From Diadophis punctatus similis (lineage: Eukaryota; Chordata; Lepidosauria; Squamata; Dipsadidae): 64,000 nucleotides of DNA. A program made the translations under genes and the position numbers. The notes below the pieces were generated by a model, which ran no database searches, had not been told where the DNA came from, and saw nothing but the letters and a program-made list of their open reading frames with translations. The stretch lies in the NCBI GenBank assembly GCA_023053685.1, contig JALIGW010000028.1:6918501-6982500 (forward strand), read 5' to 3'. Positions 1-11,865 of the stretch are shown piece by piece; within the stretch, counting starts at the first letter, position 1, and the number at the start of each line of letters is the position of its first letter.

Positions 1-228
1 TCGGTCGCAACCCGATTTGGTTGTGACCGGAAGCAAGACTGACTGCGCATGCACGTACAAAAAAAATGGCGTGGAAGGGAAAATAGCCGTGGCAGGGAAA
101 ATCACCGTGGCTGTGTTTGATTGCCACCCGAGGATGTGTTCGTGACCAGAGTGAAACATTTAGCGGATTTTTTGGTCGGCACCCGATTTGGTCGTGGTCA
201 GAAGCATTCGTGACCCAAGGTTCTACTG
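1..228. mobile_element. Right part of a TA-flanked DNA MITE, cut by the window edge
   Basis: The segment has internally repeated 'ACCCGATTTGGT' blocks and ends with CCCAAGGTTCTACTG followed by TA (229-230), like the inverted terminus of a Tc1/mariner or pogo-type miniature element. The left end is outside the window. Confidence 0.45.
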
Positions 229-1372
229 TAGCCCATATTCTCTTTTTTCTTGTTCTAAAAAGCAAATTACTTGTTTACAAAAGAGGAGAAACAGGAAAGA
301 ATGACGAAGAAGCCTTAAAAATAAATACACAGATGTTACTAGCCCATCTACCCACACATACTTGATGTAAATGAAAAAGAAGAAAACTTCTTTAAACACT
401 TCTCTTTCTGGTGCTCATGTTCACAGTTTGCTAGGCAAATAATCATTTTCAAATCTTACTGACAGATTGGCTGGGATTTAAGGATTCTTGCTTAAAGAAC
501 CTAACCCAGTTGTGCCAAATTGCTGTCCTCCAAGGAGCATATTCTTCACATGGGTCACTGAAGGTGAAGTCCAGCAGACCAAGAGGACATTAGGTTGGAG
601 AAAGTTAGTAGATGCTTCTTCAAATGTAGTGATTATATCATTTTTAGTTTGCCTAGATATCTGGGTCCCTTCAATTTAAAAGCCAACTTTGAGGCATCGC
701 TTAGCGCTGTAGTGAGGCAACCTCGGGACTAGAACAAGTGATGTCTGAGCTCTTTAGAGTAGAATCCAATGTTGTATATTGATAATTAGAGCAGATGGGC
801 ATATTTTGGCAATCTTGGCAGATTCTGAGAAAACTAACCAGGTTCTGATCTTGTTAGTTCTGGGATAAAAGCTCACCAGTCTCTAATCTCAGTATATAAG
901 ACTTTTAAAGTCTAATATACTACATGAAGACAAAGTCAAACTAGTTCCATATGTTACCATAAAATCAGCATGAATGTCTCCATGTAGTCACAGAGTTGAG
1001 TTCAACACGAGGAAGGTTTTATCTTCAGTATCAAATAAAGTAAAGGGCTCCAGTGTTGTTGTATCCATTTGTTCCTCTTGGCTTCCTGTCTTCTCCATCG
1101 TGGGTGGAGCCAGCATTCAGGATGGGTTGTCCTCGTCCACTCAGAATGAGGACCGAGTCTGTTACTTTTTGCCGGATCCGCCGGTCTTCTCAGCAGGCCT
1201 GCTCTGCCTTCAGCTGGAATTGCTGTTGGTTGAGCAATTGAATTCCTTTTACACACACCTTTTACAGAATGTCCTTTTATATTCTTGTAAATTTCTGAAA
1301 TCAATTCCTTCCACTTCTTATTCAGTACTATTTTTTTTATAATCTGAAAACATTTATTTATAATAAATATAA
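229..1372. other. No recognised gene; unassigned sequence
   Basis: No BAHD1 exon or other recognisable gene was seen. The minus strand at 1002-1304 has a 100-codon open frame in a GC-richer patch with no recognised family. Confidence 0.4.
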
Positions 1373-1580
1373 GTGCCAGTTTCGTGTAATGGTTAAGGCA
1401 CCAAACTAGAAGCTGGGTAATTTAGTCCTGCTTTAGGCATGAAGTCAGCAGCCCTACAAAGACAACAGTGGGAAATCATTTCCAAAACTCTTGCAAAAAC
1501 AACAATAACAACAAAAAACCCTTCAGGAACTCACCTAGGCAGTCACCAGGACTGACTCAAAAGCACCCCCCTCCCAAACC
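1373..1580 (+). mobile_element. Sauria-type tRNA-derived SINE
   Basis: A tRNA-like head (GCCAGTTTCGTGTAATGGTT, AAGGCACCAAACTAGAAGC) is followed by a middle segment and a BovB-like tail (AGGCAGTCACCAGGACTGAC). This architecture is that of Sauria SINEs mobilised by BovB. Confidence 0.7.
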
Positions 1581-2247
1581 TGAATATAACTTAGCTACAA
1601 CTATCAAAGGCTTCTAAGTATAATACTTTCAGCATTGAGATGCTTTCTATTTTACTCCCCACCCCAAAAAAAGTTTGTTTACTTTTTTTAAAAAAAGTTC
1701 ATAACCCTCCCAAACTGAGGATTATGATATGAGAGAAAACATTAGAATTGTTTTCTCTCATATCATTAAAAAAATCCTTTAAAAATCAAAATAATCTAAC
1801 TTCCCTGCCCTATCATCCTTCCCCACCAAGAAAGTAAATTTCAACCAACTGGTGGTGATGAGTAAAATCATCATCAAAAGGCCTTGTTTTTCAGTTGCTC
1901 GGAAGAATCCTAACCATTTATATTTCCAGCTTTAAAAAACTAAGGAAAATAAGTTATCTTATCCTCAAACTAACTATTAATCTTATCTAGCTATGGACTA
2001 CCTGACTAGTAATGTGTCTCCAGAGGTTCAGATAGGAGTCTGTCAACCCTTAAGTAGAAACACTGGAACTAGTGTCCTTTCCTATACAAAGCAGATTGTC
2101 TATGATTGTACTATATACTCCCGAGATCCAAAAAGTAACTATCAAAGTCTGCCAGGTGGATCACTGAATTGCTGACCATTGAATCACTATAGAAGCCATA
2201 AATGACAACTAATGGTGCCATTTTCCCCAAAGGCAAATTTTCAAATA

Positions 2248-2700
2248 CCGTATTTTTTGGAGTATAAGAGGGTTTACACCCTAAAAGAGCGTGGAAATGT
2301 TGGTGCATCTTATACACCAAATACAACCATTTTTGGCCTCCCGAAGCCCCGCTCCCGCATCTCATTTTTGTGAAAAATGGGCTTGTTTTTCACAAAACGG
2401 GGCGCACAGAGGGTTTGGAGGCCTGCAGAGTGCTCCTGGGTGCTGGGGGAAGGCAAAAACATGAGTGTTTTTGCCTTCTCCCAGCCCCCAGAAGCACTCT
2501 GCAGGCCGCCCAAACCCTCTGCGTGCCCCCTTTTTTGCAAAAACAGGCCTGTTTTTGCGAAAAACAGGGCACACAAGAGGGTTTTGGAGCCTGCAGAGTG
2601 CTCCTGGGGGCCAGGGAGGACAAAAACTTTTTCTTACTTACCTCTTCGAAATCTTGGTGCGTCTTATACACCGGTGCATCTTATAGTCCGAAAAATACGG
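2248..2700. mobile_element. Mariner-type MITE (CCGTATTTTT terminus) with internal palindrome
   Basis: The ends are CCGTATTTTTTGGAGTATAA and GTCCGAAAAATACGG, flanked by TA on both sides (2246-2247, 2701-2702). The core (about 2380-2560) is a palindrome centred near 2462 around 'GGCAAAAACATGAGTG', partly repeated again to 2630. It has no coding capacity of its own. Confidence 0.75.
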
Positions 2701-2862
2701 TATTTATAAAATCTTAAAAACTGTTTTAATTATTACTTTATACTTCATTGATTTATATTCACTCTTTATACAGAGGATGTAAAAAGTCTGCACATCACTG
2801 TAAAAAAAAATTAGAGCAAGATAAATCACTTCAGAATTTGTTTTTACCTATAACATTTAAGC

Positions 2863-3258
2863 CAGTGATGGAGAACCTTTTTTTGCTCGGGTGCCAAAAG
2901 GGTGCGATAGCGCGTGCAATAGTGGCCGCACGCATGCTCATACCCATAATGCAATGCCCTCCCCTTGCGCATGCGTGCACAACCCCCCCCCCCGCTGCCC
3001 TCCCGCACATGCACGCATGCCTCACTGAAGCCTCCGGACATCCGGTAGGCCGTTTTTCGCCTTACCCAGGCTTCAGGTGGCTTTCCTAAAACCTGTGGAG
3101 GGCGGAAAACGCCCTCCCCCCGCCCTCCGGAAGGCTGAAAATCAGCTGGCCAGTGCGCACATGCGCGCTGGAGATGACATAGGGCAACGCCTCGCATGGC
3201 CTCAGATATGGCTCTGCGTGCCACCTGTGGCATGCGTGCCGTTGGTTCACCATCACGG
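2863..3258. mobile_element. hAT MITE inserted in the Tc1 terminus
   Basis: It starts CAGTGATGGAGAACC and ends GGTTCACCATCACGG. The flanking 8-mers are ATTTAAGC (2855-2862) and ATATAAGC (3259-3266), 7 of 8 identical. The interior is GC-rich non-coding sequence. Confidence 0.85.
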
Positions 3259-3279
3259 ATATAAGCTGTACAATTCAAT

Positions 3280-4260
3280 TAGAAAACAAATCTTTAAGGG
3301 GGAAAAGGAACAATAAAAATGTACAATAACATGGTAAAATTTTGTTGAAATAGTTTTTGATTTTATGACAGAATTCAGTCTTTTTGGGTTGGAGCCTATC
3401 AGCACGGCATATCCTGCCTTGGGAATCTTTGCCCACTCTTCCTTGCAAAAGCACTCCAAATCTGTCAGGTTGTGAGGACATGTCCTGTGCACAGCTCTCT
3501 TCAGGTCACCCCACTGATTAAGGTCTGGGCTCTGGCTGGTCCATTCCAAGACTTTGATCTTCTGATGAAGCCATTCATGTTGATTTGGAGGCATACTTTG
3601 GGTTGTTGTTATGTTAAAAGATGAAATTCCTCTTCATTGTCTTCAGTTTAGAAGAATTTTGTTCCAAAATTGACTGATATTTTGAATTGTTTATAATTTC
3701 CTCCACCTGAAGAAATGCAGCCCCAAGCCAAGTTTCACCATGCTTCACCTTGGCCTCATCAGAGCATAACACATTTCCACACTTGCTTTTGTTAGATTTG
3801 ATGTAAGTTTTTGCAAAATGTAGCCAGTCTTGTATGTTTTCCTTTGTAAGAAAAGACTTCCAACCTGCCACTCTGCCCCAGACATATGAAGAATACAGGA
3901 AATTGTTGTCACATATAGTACACAACCAGTAGTTGCCAGAAATTCCTGCAGCTCCTTTTAATGTTTCTGTAGGCTTTTTGGCAGCCTATCGGACCAGTTT
4001 TCTTCATGTTTTTTCATCAATTTTAGAGGGACATCCAGCTCTTGGTAATTTGCCGTATTATCTCTACTTGTTGATAACTGTCTTCTCTGTATTCCATGGT
4101 ATATCCAATATCTTAGAAATTGTTTTTTACCCTTTCCTTACTGATACCTTCCAACCTTTGATGCTTTGTAAGCTCTTTGCTGACCATGACTGTTGCTGTA
4201 AGAGGCAACTGAGTATCAGAAAAATCCTACTAGAACAGCTGAATTTTATATGGAGTCATC
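3280..4260 (-). pseudogene. Tc1-like transposase relic
   Basis: Minus-strand pieces in different frames align to Tc1 transposases. There is an N-terminal helix-turn-helix stretch with SKIDEKT near 4040. Next come GWKSFLTKENIQDWLHFAKT and VLCSDEAKVKHGETW with the first catalytic Asp region, and then VLEWTSQSPDLNQWGDLKRA with ECFCKEEWAKIPKAG. The residue corresponding to the second catalytic Asp appears as Asn in an NNNPKYAS stretch. Several frameshifts and stops make it inactive. It is the remains of the autonomous element of the surrounding transposon. Confidence 0.85.
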
Positions 4261-4703
4261 AGAAACACTTTCATTGATGGCAAGTGTGTACTGACTACTA
4301 TTTAACATCAGTTTGAATGTGATTGGTTGATTTTGAGCACAGCCACATCCCTACTTATAAAAGGGCATGAACACTTAAGCAATCACATTATCCCTAGTGT
4401 TTTTTTTCTCCTAAAAGATTTCAGTTTATTTTTCAATTTACTTGTACAGCTTATATGTTTTATATCAATTCAATATACGTGAGTCCTTCCTTCCTTCCTC
4501 TTCTGTGTGACGAGAGACATAGTTTGATAGGTAAGCATGTAATTTGCATGTGCAATTCACAACCAAGGGTCATTTTCAACATCTCCAATTAAAGCAGGGA
4601 ATTAGCCGCTGTAGTTCTAGGGATGCATACTGCACACCTTGTCAGCTTCTTTGAGAGCTGCCTAACCCAAAGTAATTTCAACTACCTTATAGTTCTCCTT
4701 GAG

Positions 4704-4891
4704 CAGTGGCCCCCAACCTTTTAGGTACCTGGGACTGGTTCCGTGGAGAGAGGTTTTTCCGCAGACCGTGGGGAGCGTGGTTTCGCATGCTGCCTGCATC
4801 CCTTGGATGAGGTTTCACTTGTTTGCGCGATCCGGTTTCTGGCATGGCACAGACCGGTGCCGGTCCATGGACCACGGATTGGGGAACCCTG
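4704..4891. mobile_element. hAT MITE (CAGTGGCCCCCAACC family)
   Basis: It starts CAGTGGCCCCCAACC and ends TTGGGGAACCCTG. The flanking 8-mers TCCTTGAG and TCCTAAAG share 6 of 8 bases, a degenerate TSD. A related copy lies at 13953-14125. Confidence 0.7.
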
Positions 4892-4899
4892 TCCTAAAG

Positions 4900-6498
4900 T
4901 CCTCTTTAGCAAAAAATTACTGAAGTGAAAGGGATAGATTACAAACATTTCAGCAACTGAACTGTTTCCCATTTAGAACCTAATTATCCCCAATTTATTA
5001 GACTAGTGACCTTTTTAGTTCATTTTGTATAGCCTTCCTGTGATCCCACGAGGAGGCAGCTCTTCTCATTGATAACAGAAAAACTTGTGGGTTGGCGGTT
5101 TGAATAACCATTTTCTAAATCTCAAATCTTGGAATAAACTATTAAAATCCCTATAGTCCATCCAAAAGTTATTGCCAAATTATAGGTTTTAAGGGGGAGA
5201 GAGTTAATAAATGCATGTTGAGTAATTGTATTTGTGCATTTAACTAATTTAAAGTTAAATTCAACCGTGCCTCAGCTCAAAAGTGTCTGAAAGGATGCTA
5301 TCTATTTGTAGAGTAAAGGCATTTAGGTAGAAAGGCTAAGGAAGAGAAGAGCCTACTGTGCCATAGAGAACAATAGACTGGCTTCTGTAGAGCCAATTTA
5401 ATATGTAATCTGATTCGAAAAGAACACTTCTGGTGTTTGCATAAGTGGGTTCCAGTGATATGTATTTTACTTCTTTTGTGGCTTGTGTGTAGAATTCTAA
5501 TTCAGACTATTTAAAACACTTCTCTTATTTGCTGTGTTGGAAAATTCCATACCAGTATCTCTAGTACAAAAGCTACAGGACTATAGAATTCTAATAACTG
5601 TTATTTAGACAATTAGTTGATAAAAGAGGTATAATTTCTTCTCCTCAGAATGGCAGGTGCCTCTGTGGACATCATTTTCTGGCTGTGTGCAACCATGCTG
5701 TGAGAACAATTTTAAGATTTCAGGAAGGGATAACTTAATTCAATTAAACTGCTGGAGGGTTTTAGGTAGATCAAAGCAATATTTAAACTAGGACTCTGGG
5801 AAAAATGGGTATTATGACTTACTCGCTTTGCAGAAGGATACTTCTGTTCAAAGAGAAGCATATGGATAAAGACTGTGTGACTAAACAATTTTTTTATCTG
5901 TGGAATTATGGATTTCCCCAAATCCTGTCTTGCACTGAAGAGTTAATAGCTATATAATTCATTTGTAAAATTAAAACAGTGTTAACTCCACAGATTAAGC
6001 TGTGCTGTTATGCGTTTCAGAGTTTTACTTAGTTGGCTGTAGCTAAGTATTCAGAACTGAGATCCTGTTTAATGTTCTGAATAATGCAAAAGCATGTTTG
6101 TAGCCTAATCAGTGAATGCTTTCCCTAGAAAAAAGATGAACTTGCTACACATGAAGAGTTGTGTCATTCTTTGAACACAAAAGGTTCAAGCGGTAGTAGA
6201 GTGATTTGTGCACTGCTTCCAGCTTTCTGTGACTAGTAAACAGTCGCCTTATAGGGAAGATGGACAGCATAAAATAAAGGTAAAATAAACGTAAAGTGAA
6301 GGTAAAATAAAATTTAAAAAATAAAATAAAATAGTACCTAGAGAAATTCCATCTTTGTTGGATCACAAGCAGAAAATTATTTCTTCACTTTCTCTCCCTG
6401 AGTTATGGGTCCTTCAAGCCACAAATCAGTTTGAAGTTATAACATTTGTATATTTTTCGCAAGCACCTTTTCCCTGATATTACACCTTGTCCCAAATA
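4900..6498. other. AT-rich DNA without recognised features
   Basis: No gene, RNA or clear repeat family was recognised here. There are only short AT-rich simple stretches, such as AAAATA runs near 6300. Confidence 0.4.
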
Positions 6499-6900
6499 CA
6501 GGTAGTCCTTGATTTACAATCATTTGTTTAGTGACCGTTCAAAGCTACAGTGGCACTGAAAAAAAAATGATTTAGTTTTCAGACACGACCATTGTAACAT
6601 CCCCATGGTCACATGACCAAAATTCAGGTGCTTGGCAACCGGCATGTATTTATGACAGTTGCTCTATCCCAGAGTCATGTGATCACCATTTGTAATCTTC
6701 CCAGTTGGCTTCCAAATAAACAAAGTCAATGGAGGAAGCCAGATTTGCTTACAGACCACATGATTCACTTAATATCTGCAGTGATTCACTTAACTGTGGC
6801 AAAAAAAGATCGTACAATGGGGTGCAACTCAGTTAACAACTGCCTTACTCAGCAACGGAAACGTTGGGCTCAACTATGGCCATAAAAGGAGGACTACCTG
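6499..6900. mobile_element. TA-flanked pogo/mariner-type MITE
   Basis: The 402-bp element has inverted ends CAGGTAGTCCTTGATTTACA and AAAGGAGGACTACCTG, and a TA duplication at 6497-6498 and 6901-6902. Internal text (GTGATTCACTTAACTGTGGC) recurs in squamate repeats. Short related pieces occur at 14306-14460 and 15070-15200. Confidence 0.8.
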
Positions 6901-6933
6901 TAATGTCTCCTACTTTTTTGCAAGGGTATAGAG

Positions 6934-7318
6934 CAGTGATGGCGAACCTTTTTTGGCTCAAGTGCCAAAGGGCGCGTGCCCACACCCATAATGTAATGCC
7001 CTCCCCCCACACATGCGCACAACCCCCGCGTTGCCCCCCCGTGCATGCATACAATCCCCGCGCTCCCCCCCCCCCCACGCATGCGCACAGGCCTCACTGA
7101 AGCCTCTGGACTTCCGGTAGGCCCGTTGGGCCGTTTTCTGCCATCCCCAGGCTTCAGGAGGCTTTCCTGAACCCTGGGGAGGGCGAAAATGGCCAAAAAG
7201 AAGGCCGAAAATCAGCTGGCCAGCACATGCATGCGTGCTGGAGCTAACATAGGGCAACGCCTCACATGCCCTCACATATGGCTCCATAGGAATGGTGCCA
7301 TAGGTTCACTATTCACTG
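6934..7318. mobile_element. hAT MITE with exact TSD
   Basis: It starts CAGTGATGGCGAACC and ends GGTTCACTATTCACTG, with a perfect 8-bp TSD GTATAGAG at 6926-6933 and 7319-7326. Same family as 2863-3258 and 11111-11485. Confidence 0.92.
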
Positions 7319-7326
7319 GTATAGAG

Positions 7327-7396
7327 TTTCCTGCCTGAGCAGGGGATTAGAGTAGAAGGATCTCCAAGGTCCCTTCCAACTCTGTTATTCTGGTAT
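7327..7396 (+). mobile_element. CR1-type SINE/LINE 3' tail
   Basis: It reads CCTGAGCAGGGGATTAGAGT, AAGGTCCCTTCCAACTCTG and TTATTCTGG, the plus-oriented CR1-like terminus. The hAT element at 6934 lies directly at its 5' side. Confidence 0.65.
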
Positions 7397-7399
7397 TTT

Positions 7400-8248
7400 T
7401 TTCACAGTGAGTTTTGCTCTGCAGACAAATTCAAATTCACTTGAACGTTTGAGAAGTGCAGATTGGGTAGGTTCGTCTAAAAAATCCAGACTGAAGCTAA
7501 CAAGGGAGAACCTGCTCCGTCCAGGGAGTTCAGCGTTCCAGAATGGTCTTTGCATCTCTAACATTTGGATCGTTAAATGTTTTTGTCATATTTATTAGCT
7601 GTCCTAAATTGTGCAATTGTGGTAGCAGTATTATTATTATTATTTGTTAATGCTACTCCCCCTATGGACAGAGTAATAGCTTCATGGCTTTCTCTCTCAA
7701 TAAAACATCTCAGTCATGCTGCGTTCTTCAGATCAAAATCAATGGCAATATTCTTTTTTTTAAATAGTTGTCAGGATTTCAGCAGAGACTTGGTTTTTAT
7801 CACAGCTTGCATGTCAACGAACTTTCTTGCTTTCTAGAGGTTACACGAGGCATTATTGATTTTTATGGGTAGTAATACCTCTGCTCATGTAAAAATGTTT
7901 CACTCTTCAGGGTTGAAGGATGCTTCATGTGGAATTGGTCAGGCATAAGTCACTTTCTATCTTTACTCATTCTTGCCATTCAAAATCTTTACATTAGAGG
8001 ATGACTCTTATTCTAAACATAATTTTATGAAGTTTGCAGACTTCAGGCCACATTCTGTGTTCTTGAAAATCATGACCAATGTCAAGCATCTTTTACTTTA
8101 ACTGTTTATGTGAAGATATCCTTCATATTAGCACTGCACCAGGAGCTACTTCCACATAGAGCTGTGCGGTGATCTAGATTTGAAAGAAAAAAGGTGACTG
8201 AGAGCACACATGGAGATGCATGTCTTACCTGTTGGCATTTCCTTAAGA
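7400..8248. other. No recognised features
   Basis: Short open frames only. Nothing here resembles a known gene or repeat family that I can name. Confidence 0.35.
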
Positions 8249-8807
8249 TACCGTATTTTTCAGAGTATAAGATGCCCCTTAGTTTTGGGGGAGGAAAACG
8301 GAAAAAGGGCCTCTGCCTCCCAGCAATTTGGCAAACAGCAAACAGTACAGATGATATACACTATTTGCTGTGTATTTCTGTGCATGTGTGCCTCACCCAT
8401 AGAAATAGCAAAGAATTGGAGAAATGTACATTTATGGCAGTATATTAATCCCAGAAAGTTTTCTTAAATGTAATCACACTAATTCCTCCCAATTATTTAA
8501 ATAGATCTACTCCAAACATGACTATGTCAGGGTTTAATTCAGCTGCCTTATTTTAATACTAATACTTAATACTAAAACAGGACATTTCAGATTATACTTT
8601 TACAGATCTTTAAAATTGATGTGGCTTTCTGGAAGTATTCTCTGCTATTTAAAAGAAGATACAATAGCACTAGATCTCTTCAGAGCAAGCATTTATTTTA
8701 AAAACCTTCATTTTGTTAAGGTGTCTAGGACAATAATAAAGCAGTCTTTAAAAAATAAGTCTAATAGTTTGAACACTCTACAAACATTTAACAAAATAAC
8801 ATATTAA

Positions 8808-8893
8808 TAGAATCTGCCTCTACTTAGAATAGAACTCACAACCTCCTGATTGTGAGGCAAGAGCTCTACCTCTAGGCCATAGCAGTTACAGCT
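8808..8893 (-). mobile_element. tRNA-derived SINE head fragment
   Basis: On the minus strand it reads TGGCCTAGAGGTAGAGCTCT, TGCCTCACAATCAGGAGG and GTTGTGAGTTCTATTC, with recognisable A- and B-box positions of a tRNA-like promoter. The CR1-like tail is absent. Confidence 0.7.
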
Positions 8894-9036
8894 TACCTCC
8901 TTGCAATTTCAGCAGTCTAACATTGCCAGCAGTTCATCTCCCAACAATTTGTCTCATTACAGCCACCGTAGTTAGTTTCATTTTACCACGTGGCTTGCAA
9001 GCCTCAGTCAGCTGTAGGTCGGGAGGCTGCTAATTA

Positions 9037-9981
9037 CCATATTTTTCGGAGTATAAGACGCACCGAAGTATAAGACGCACCTTAGTTTTAGGGGAGGAAA
9101 ACAAGGGAAAAAGGGCCTTTGCCTCCAAGCAATTTGCCAAACAGCAAACAGCACAGATGATATACACTGTTTGCTGTGTATTTCTGTGCATGTGTGCCTG
9201 ACCCATAGAAATAGCAAAGAATTGGAGAAATGTACATTATGCCAGAAAGTTTTCTTAAATGTAGTCACACTAACTCTTCCCAATTATTTAAATTGATCTA
9301 CTCCAAGATAACTAAACTCTAATACTAAACAGGACACTGTTACATTTCATACTATACTTGTACAGAGCTGTTAAAATTAATTAAAATTTCTGGAAGTATA
9401 CATTATTCTCTATTATTTAAAAGAAGATACAATAGCATTGGGCCTCTTCAGAGCAAGCATTTATTTTAAAAAGCTTCTTTATTTTGTTAAGTTGTCTAGA
9501 TTTACAGGGATCTCCAACCTTGGCAACTTTAAGACTTGTGGACTTCAACTTCCAGAATTCCACAGCCAGCAAAGCTAACAAAGCTGGCTGTTGAATTCTG
9601 GGAGTTGAAGTCCACAAGTCTTAAAGTTGCCAAGGTTGGAGACCCCTGGCTCTAGAACAATAATAAAGCAGTCTTTAAAAAATAAGTCTAATAATTTGAA
9701 CATTCTACAGACATTTATAGTTATTCACTTACCCCTTTGCAGCCAGTTCAGCAGAAAATAAAAATCTGCGTGTCTCTCCCAGCTATTTGCCTCTTTGCAG
9801 TTAGTTTCACTTTCATTTTCCCACGTGGCAAACCTAATCAGCTGTACGTCGGGAAACTGCTACTGACTTGTTTGGCTTTACAGGTGGGTGGGTGGGGCTG
9901 CATTCGGTGTATAAGACGCACTCAAGTTTTCACCCTCTTTTGGGGGGTAAAAAGGTGTGTCTTATACTCCGAAAAATACGG
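9037..9981. mobile_element. Mariner-type MITE, inner copy
   Basis: It starts CCATATTTTTCGGAGTATAA and ends ACTCCGAAAAATACGG, with TA at 9035-9036 and 9982-9983. Its interior is homologous to 8251-8800 and 8895-9030. A hAT palindromic MITE (9505-9648) is present only in this copy. Confidence 0.8.
9505..9648. mobile_element. Palindromic hAT MITE
   Basis: It starts CAGGGATCTCCAACCTTGGC and ends GCCAAGGTTGGAGACCCCTG. Nearly the whole 144 bp is one hairpin around AGCCAGCAAAGCTAACAAAG. The uninterrupted homologous site exists near 8728 (GTGTCTAGGACAATAATAAA), which supports insertion. Confidence 0.85.
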
Positions 9982-10161
9982 TAGTTTCTTGTGCAAATAA
10001 GGCTCTGCTGCTGTTTGCTGCAAAGAGGTAAATTGCTGGCAGGCAGAGGCCAAAGGGCGGGGGTGGCTGGGTGGGCTACATTCAGTGTATAAGACACACC
10101 CAAATTTTCACCCTCTTTTTGAGGATAAAAAGGTGCGTCTTATACTCCGAAAAATACGGTA

Positions 10162-11110
10162 ATTTGTCTCTTCCTGAGTTGCATGAGCCCAGGAAAAAGT
10201 AGTTTTGTTATTTTAAGCAGGTACAATACGTAGGCATGTGTCCTCATGGACATCTAAGTCACCTTTTCCCCATTTAAATTCAGATCTCTGCACAGCCATA
10301 TTGAACTATTTTGATTCCCAGTTCCATCATTCCCCTGCTCTAATTTTTCTTGAGATACTGAAACTATTTGATAATTATTCTTGCATTCATGCATATTGTC
10401 AGGAGAAAAATTAAAAGACTTATCCCACTGTTGATTAAACAGAAATGTGGTCCACCCATTTTGCTAGTATGGCAGGAATTGATAGCATGATTTATAGTGG
10501 TGTGTAAAATATTTCCATTTGAAACATTCCATTTTGAATTCAAAACCGTTCTTTCAAGTTAAAAATCATTTATTTTGCTTTTGAAACAAGGTATTTTAAT
10601 CCTTTTGGAAGTGTTTTGAAATACCTTGTTTTGATGCTTGGAATTTAAGAGCGAGTATTTCAAAATGATTTGAGGATAGAACATTTTACCCATCCCTAGT
10701 GATTTGAATTTCAAAAACATGGATTTTATGAATGATTGAAAATCCGAAGAAGACATTTTCAAACAAATTCATTTGCTCCAAGTTCCAAACTTTTTGTGGA
10801 GGGGGAAGATATGGAAATGGAAAGCAATTTTTTTCCTCAGATGCTGAAATATGGGCTAATAACTCCCTCTGGGGCTCATGAAACGTGGGTAGAAACTGTA
10901 TAAGTATTAGGGAGGTGAGCACCGGATACTTTTGATAAGTATAATACATAGGAAGTTTAAATTAAACTGCTTCTGCATTGTTTTTCTTTCTCCTATTCAT
11001 CAGGTATAGTACTAGAACTGCAGATTTTTATTTTGTGGAGGAGATATTCAAGAAAAATGATGTATTTGATTCTCAAGACTGAAAATAAGATTTGATAATT
11101 TAGTATAGAT
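10162..11110. other. No recognised features
   Basis: AT-rich DNA with a locally repeated AAATGATTTGAG/TTTGAAA texture around 10500-10780. No gene or named repeat was seen. Confidence 0.35.
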
Positions 11111-11485
11111 CCATGATGGCGAACCTATGGCACGGGTGCTACATGTGGCACGCAGAGCCATATTGGTGGGCACGCGAGCTCAGGTCCGGCGTGCATGTGT
11201 GCACCAGCCGGCTGATTTTCGGGCCTTCTGGGCCCACTGGGAGTCAGGAAACAGGCTGTTTCCAGCCTCCAGAGGGGGTGGGGAAGGCCGTTTTTGCCCT
11301 CCCCAAGCTCCTAGAAAGGCTCTGGAGCCTGGGGAGAGCAAAAAATGGGCGTGCCATTGCATGCTGGGAGCAGGGGGGTCATGCATGCATGTGCATGGAA
11401 TTATGAGTGTGGGCACGCACACACGTGATCCCCCACATTCCCCCCCCCTTTTGGCACGCGAACCAAAAAAGGTTCGCCATCACTG
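11111..11485. mobile_element. hAT MITE with exact TSD, upstream of the BAHD1 exon
   Basis: It starts CCATGATGGCGAACC and ends GGTTCGCCATCACTG, with a perfect 8-bp TSD GTATAGAT (11103-11110, 11486-11493). The interior is GC-rich. Confidence 0.92.
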
Positions 11486-11599
11486 GTATAGATATAGATG
11501 TCATACATTTTGTATACTAAGAGTGCTAAGTTAATTTTGATGGAAGCCAACTGACAAAAATACCACATATTCATATGGCCAGTAGATCACTTTGATATG

Positions 11600-11690
11600 A
11601 TAGAGGCAGATGTAGGGTCTCTTGCTTGGGCAGGGGGTTGGACTAGATGACCTGCAAGGTCCCTTCCAACTCTGTTTATCTGAATCTGAA
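11600..11690 (+). mobile_element. SINE 3' part with CR1-like tail
   Basis: AGAGGCAGATGTAGGGTCTC, GGGCAGGGGGTTGGACTAGA and AAGGTCCCTTCCAACTCTG match the tail of the tRNA-derived SINE seen complete at 15443-15592. Confidence 0.7.
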
Positions 11691-11865
11691 TGTCTATTCT
11701 GGTGATTCTCAAATGTGAGACTTCAATTCTGGCTATAATATGGTTGTGGTTAAATGTTGCTTTTCAATGTTCCTCTTGGGAATTATTCCATAAATTGTGA
11801 AAGGTTGAATCTTGGTCTGAAAAGCAAAACTTGTATTAGTTGTTTACCTCTTGCTTATCTTGTAG

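Larger units (their letters stand above)
2851..4465 (-). mobile_element. Decayed Tc1-like transposon
   Basis: Inverted ends resembling 'ATAAGCTGTACAA' occur at about 2856/3261 and about 4450. The left terminus is split by a hAT insertion (2863-3258). The minus strand carries a full-length but broken Tc1 transposase relic. Confidence 0.75.
8251..10159. mobile_element. Mariner-type MITE, outer copy, hosting a second copy
   Basis: The left end is CCGTATTTTTCAGAGTATAA after TA at 8249-8250. The right end is CTCCGAAAAATACGG before TA at 10160-10161. A second full copy (9037-9981) with its own TA flanks interrupts it. A SINE fragment (8808-8893) is present only in this outer copy. Confidence 0.75.

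Noticed and set aside
1002..1342. Overlapping frames near the left edge as a possible upstream BAHD1 exon
   Set aside because: The sequence does not resemble BAHD1 and lacks fitting splice sites.
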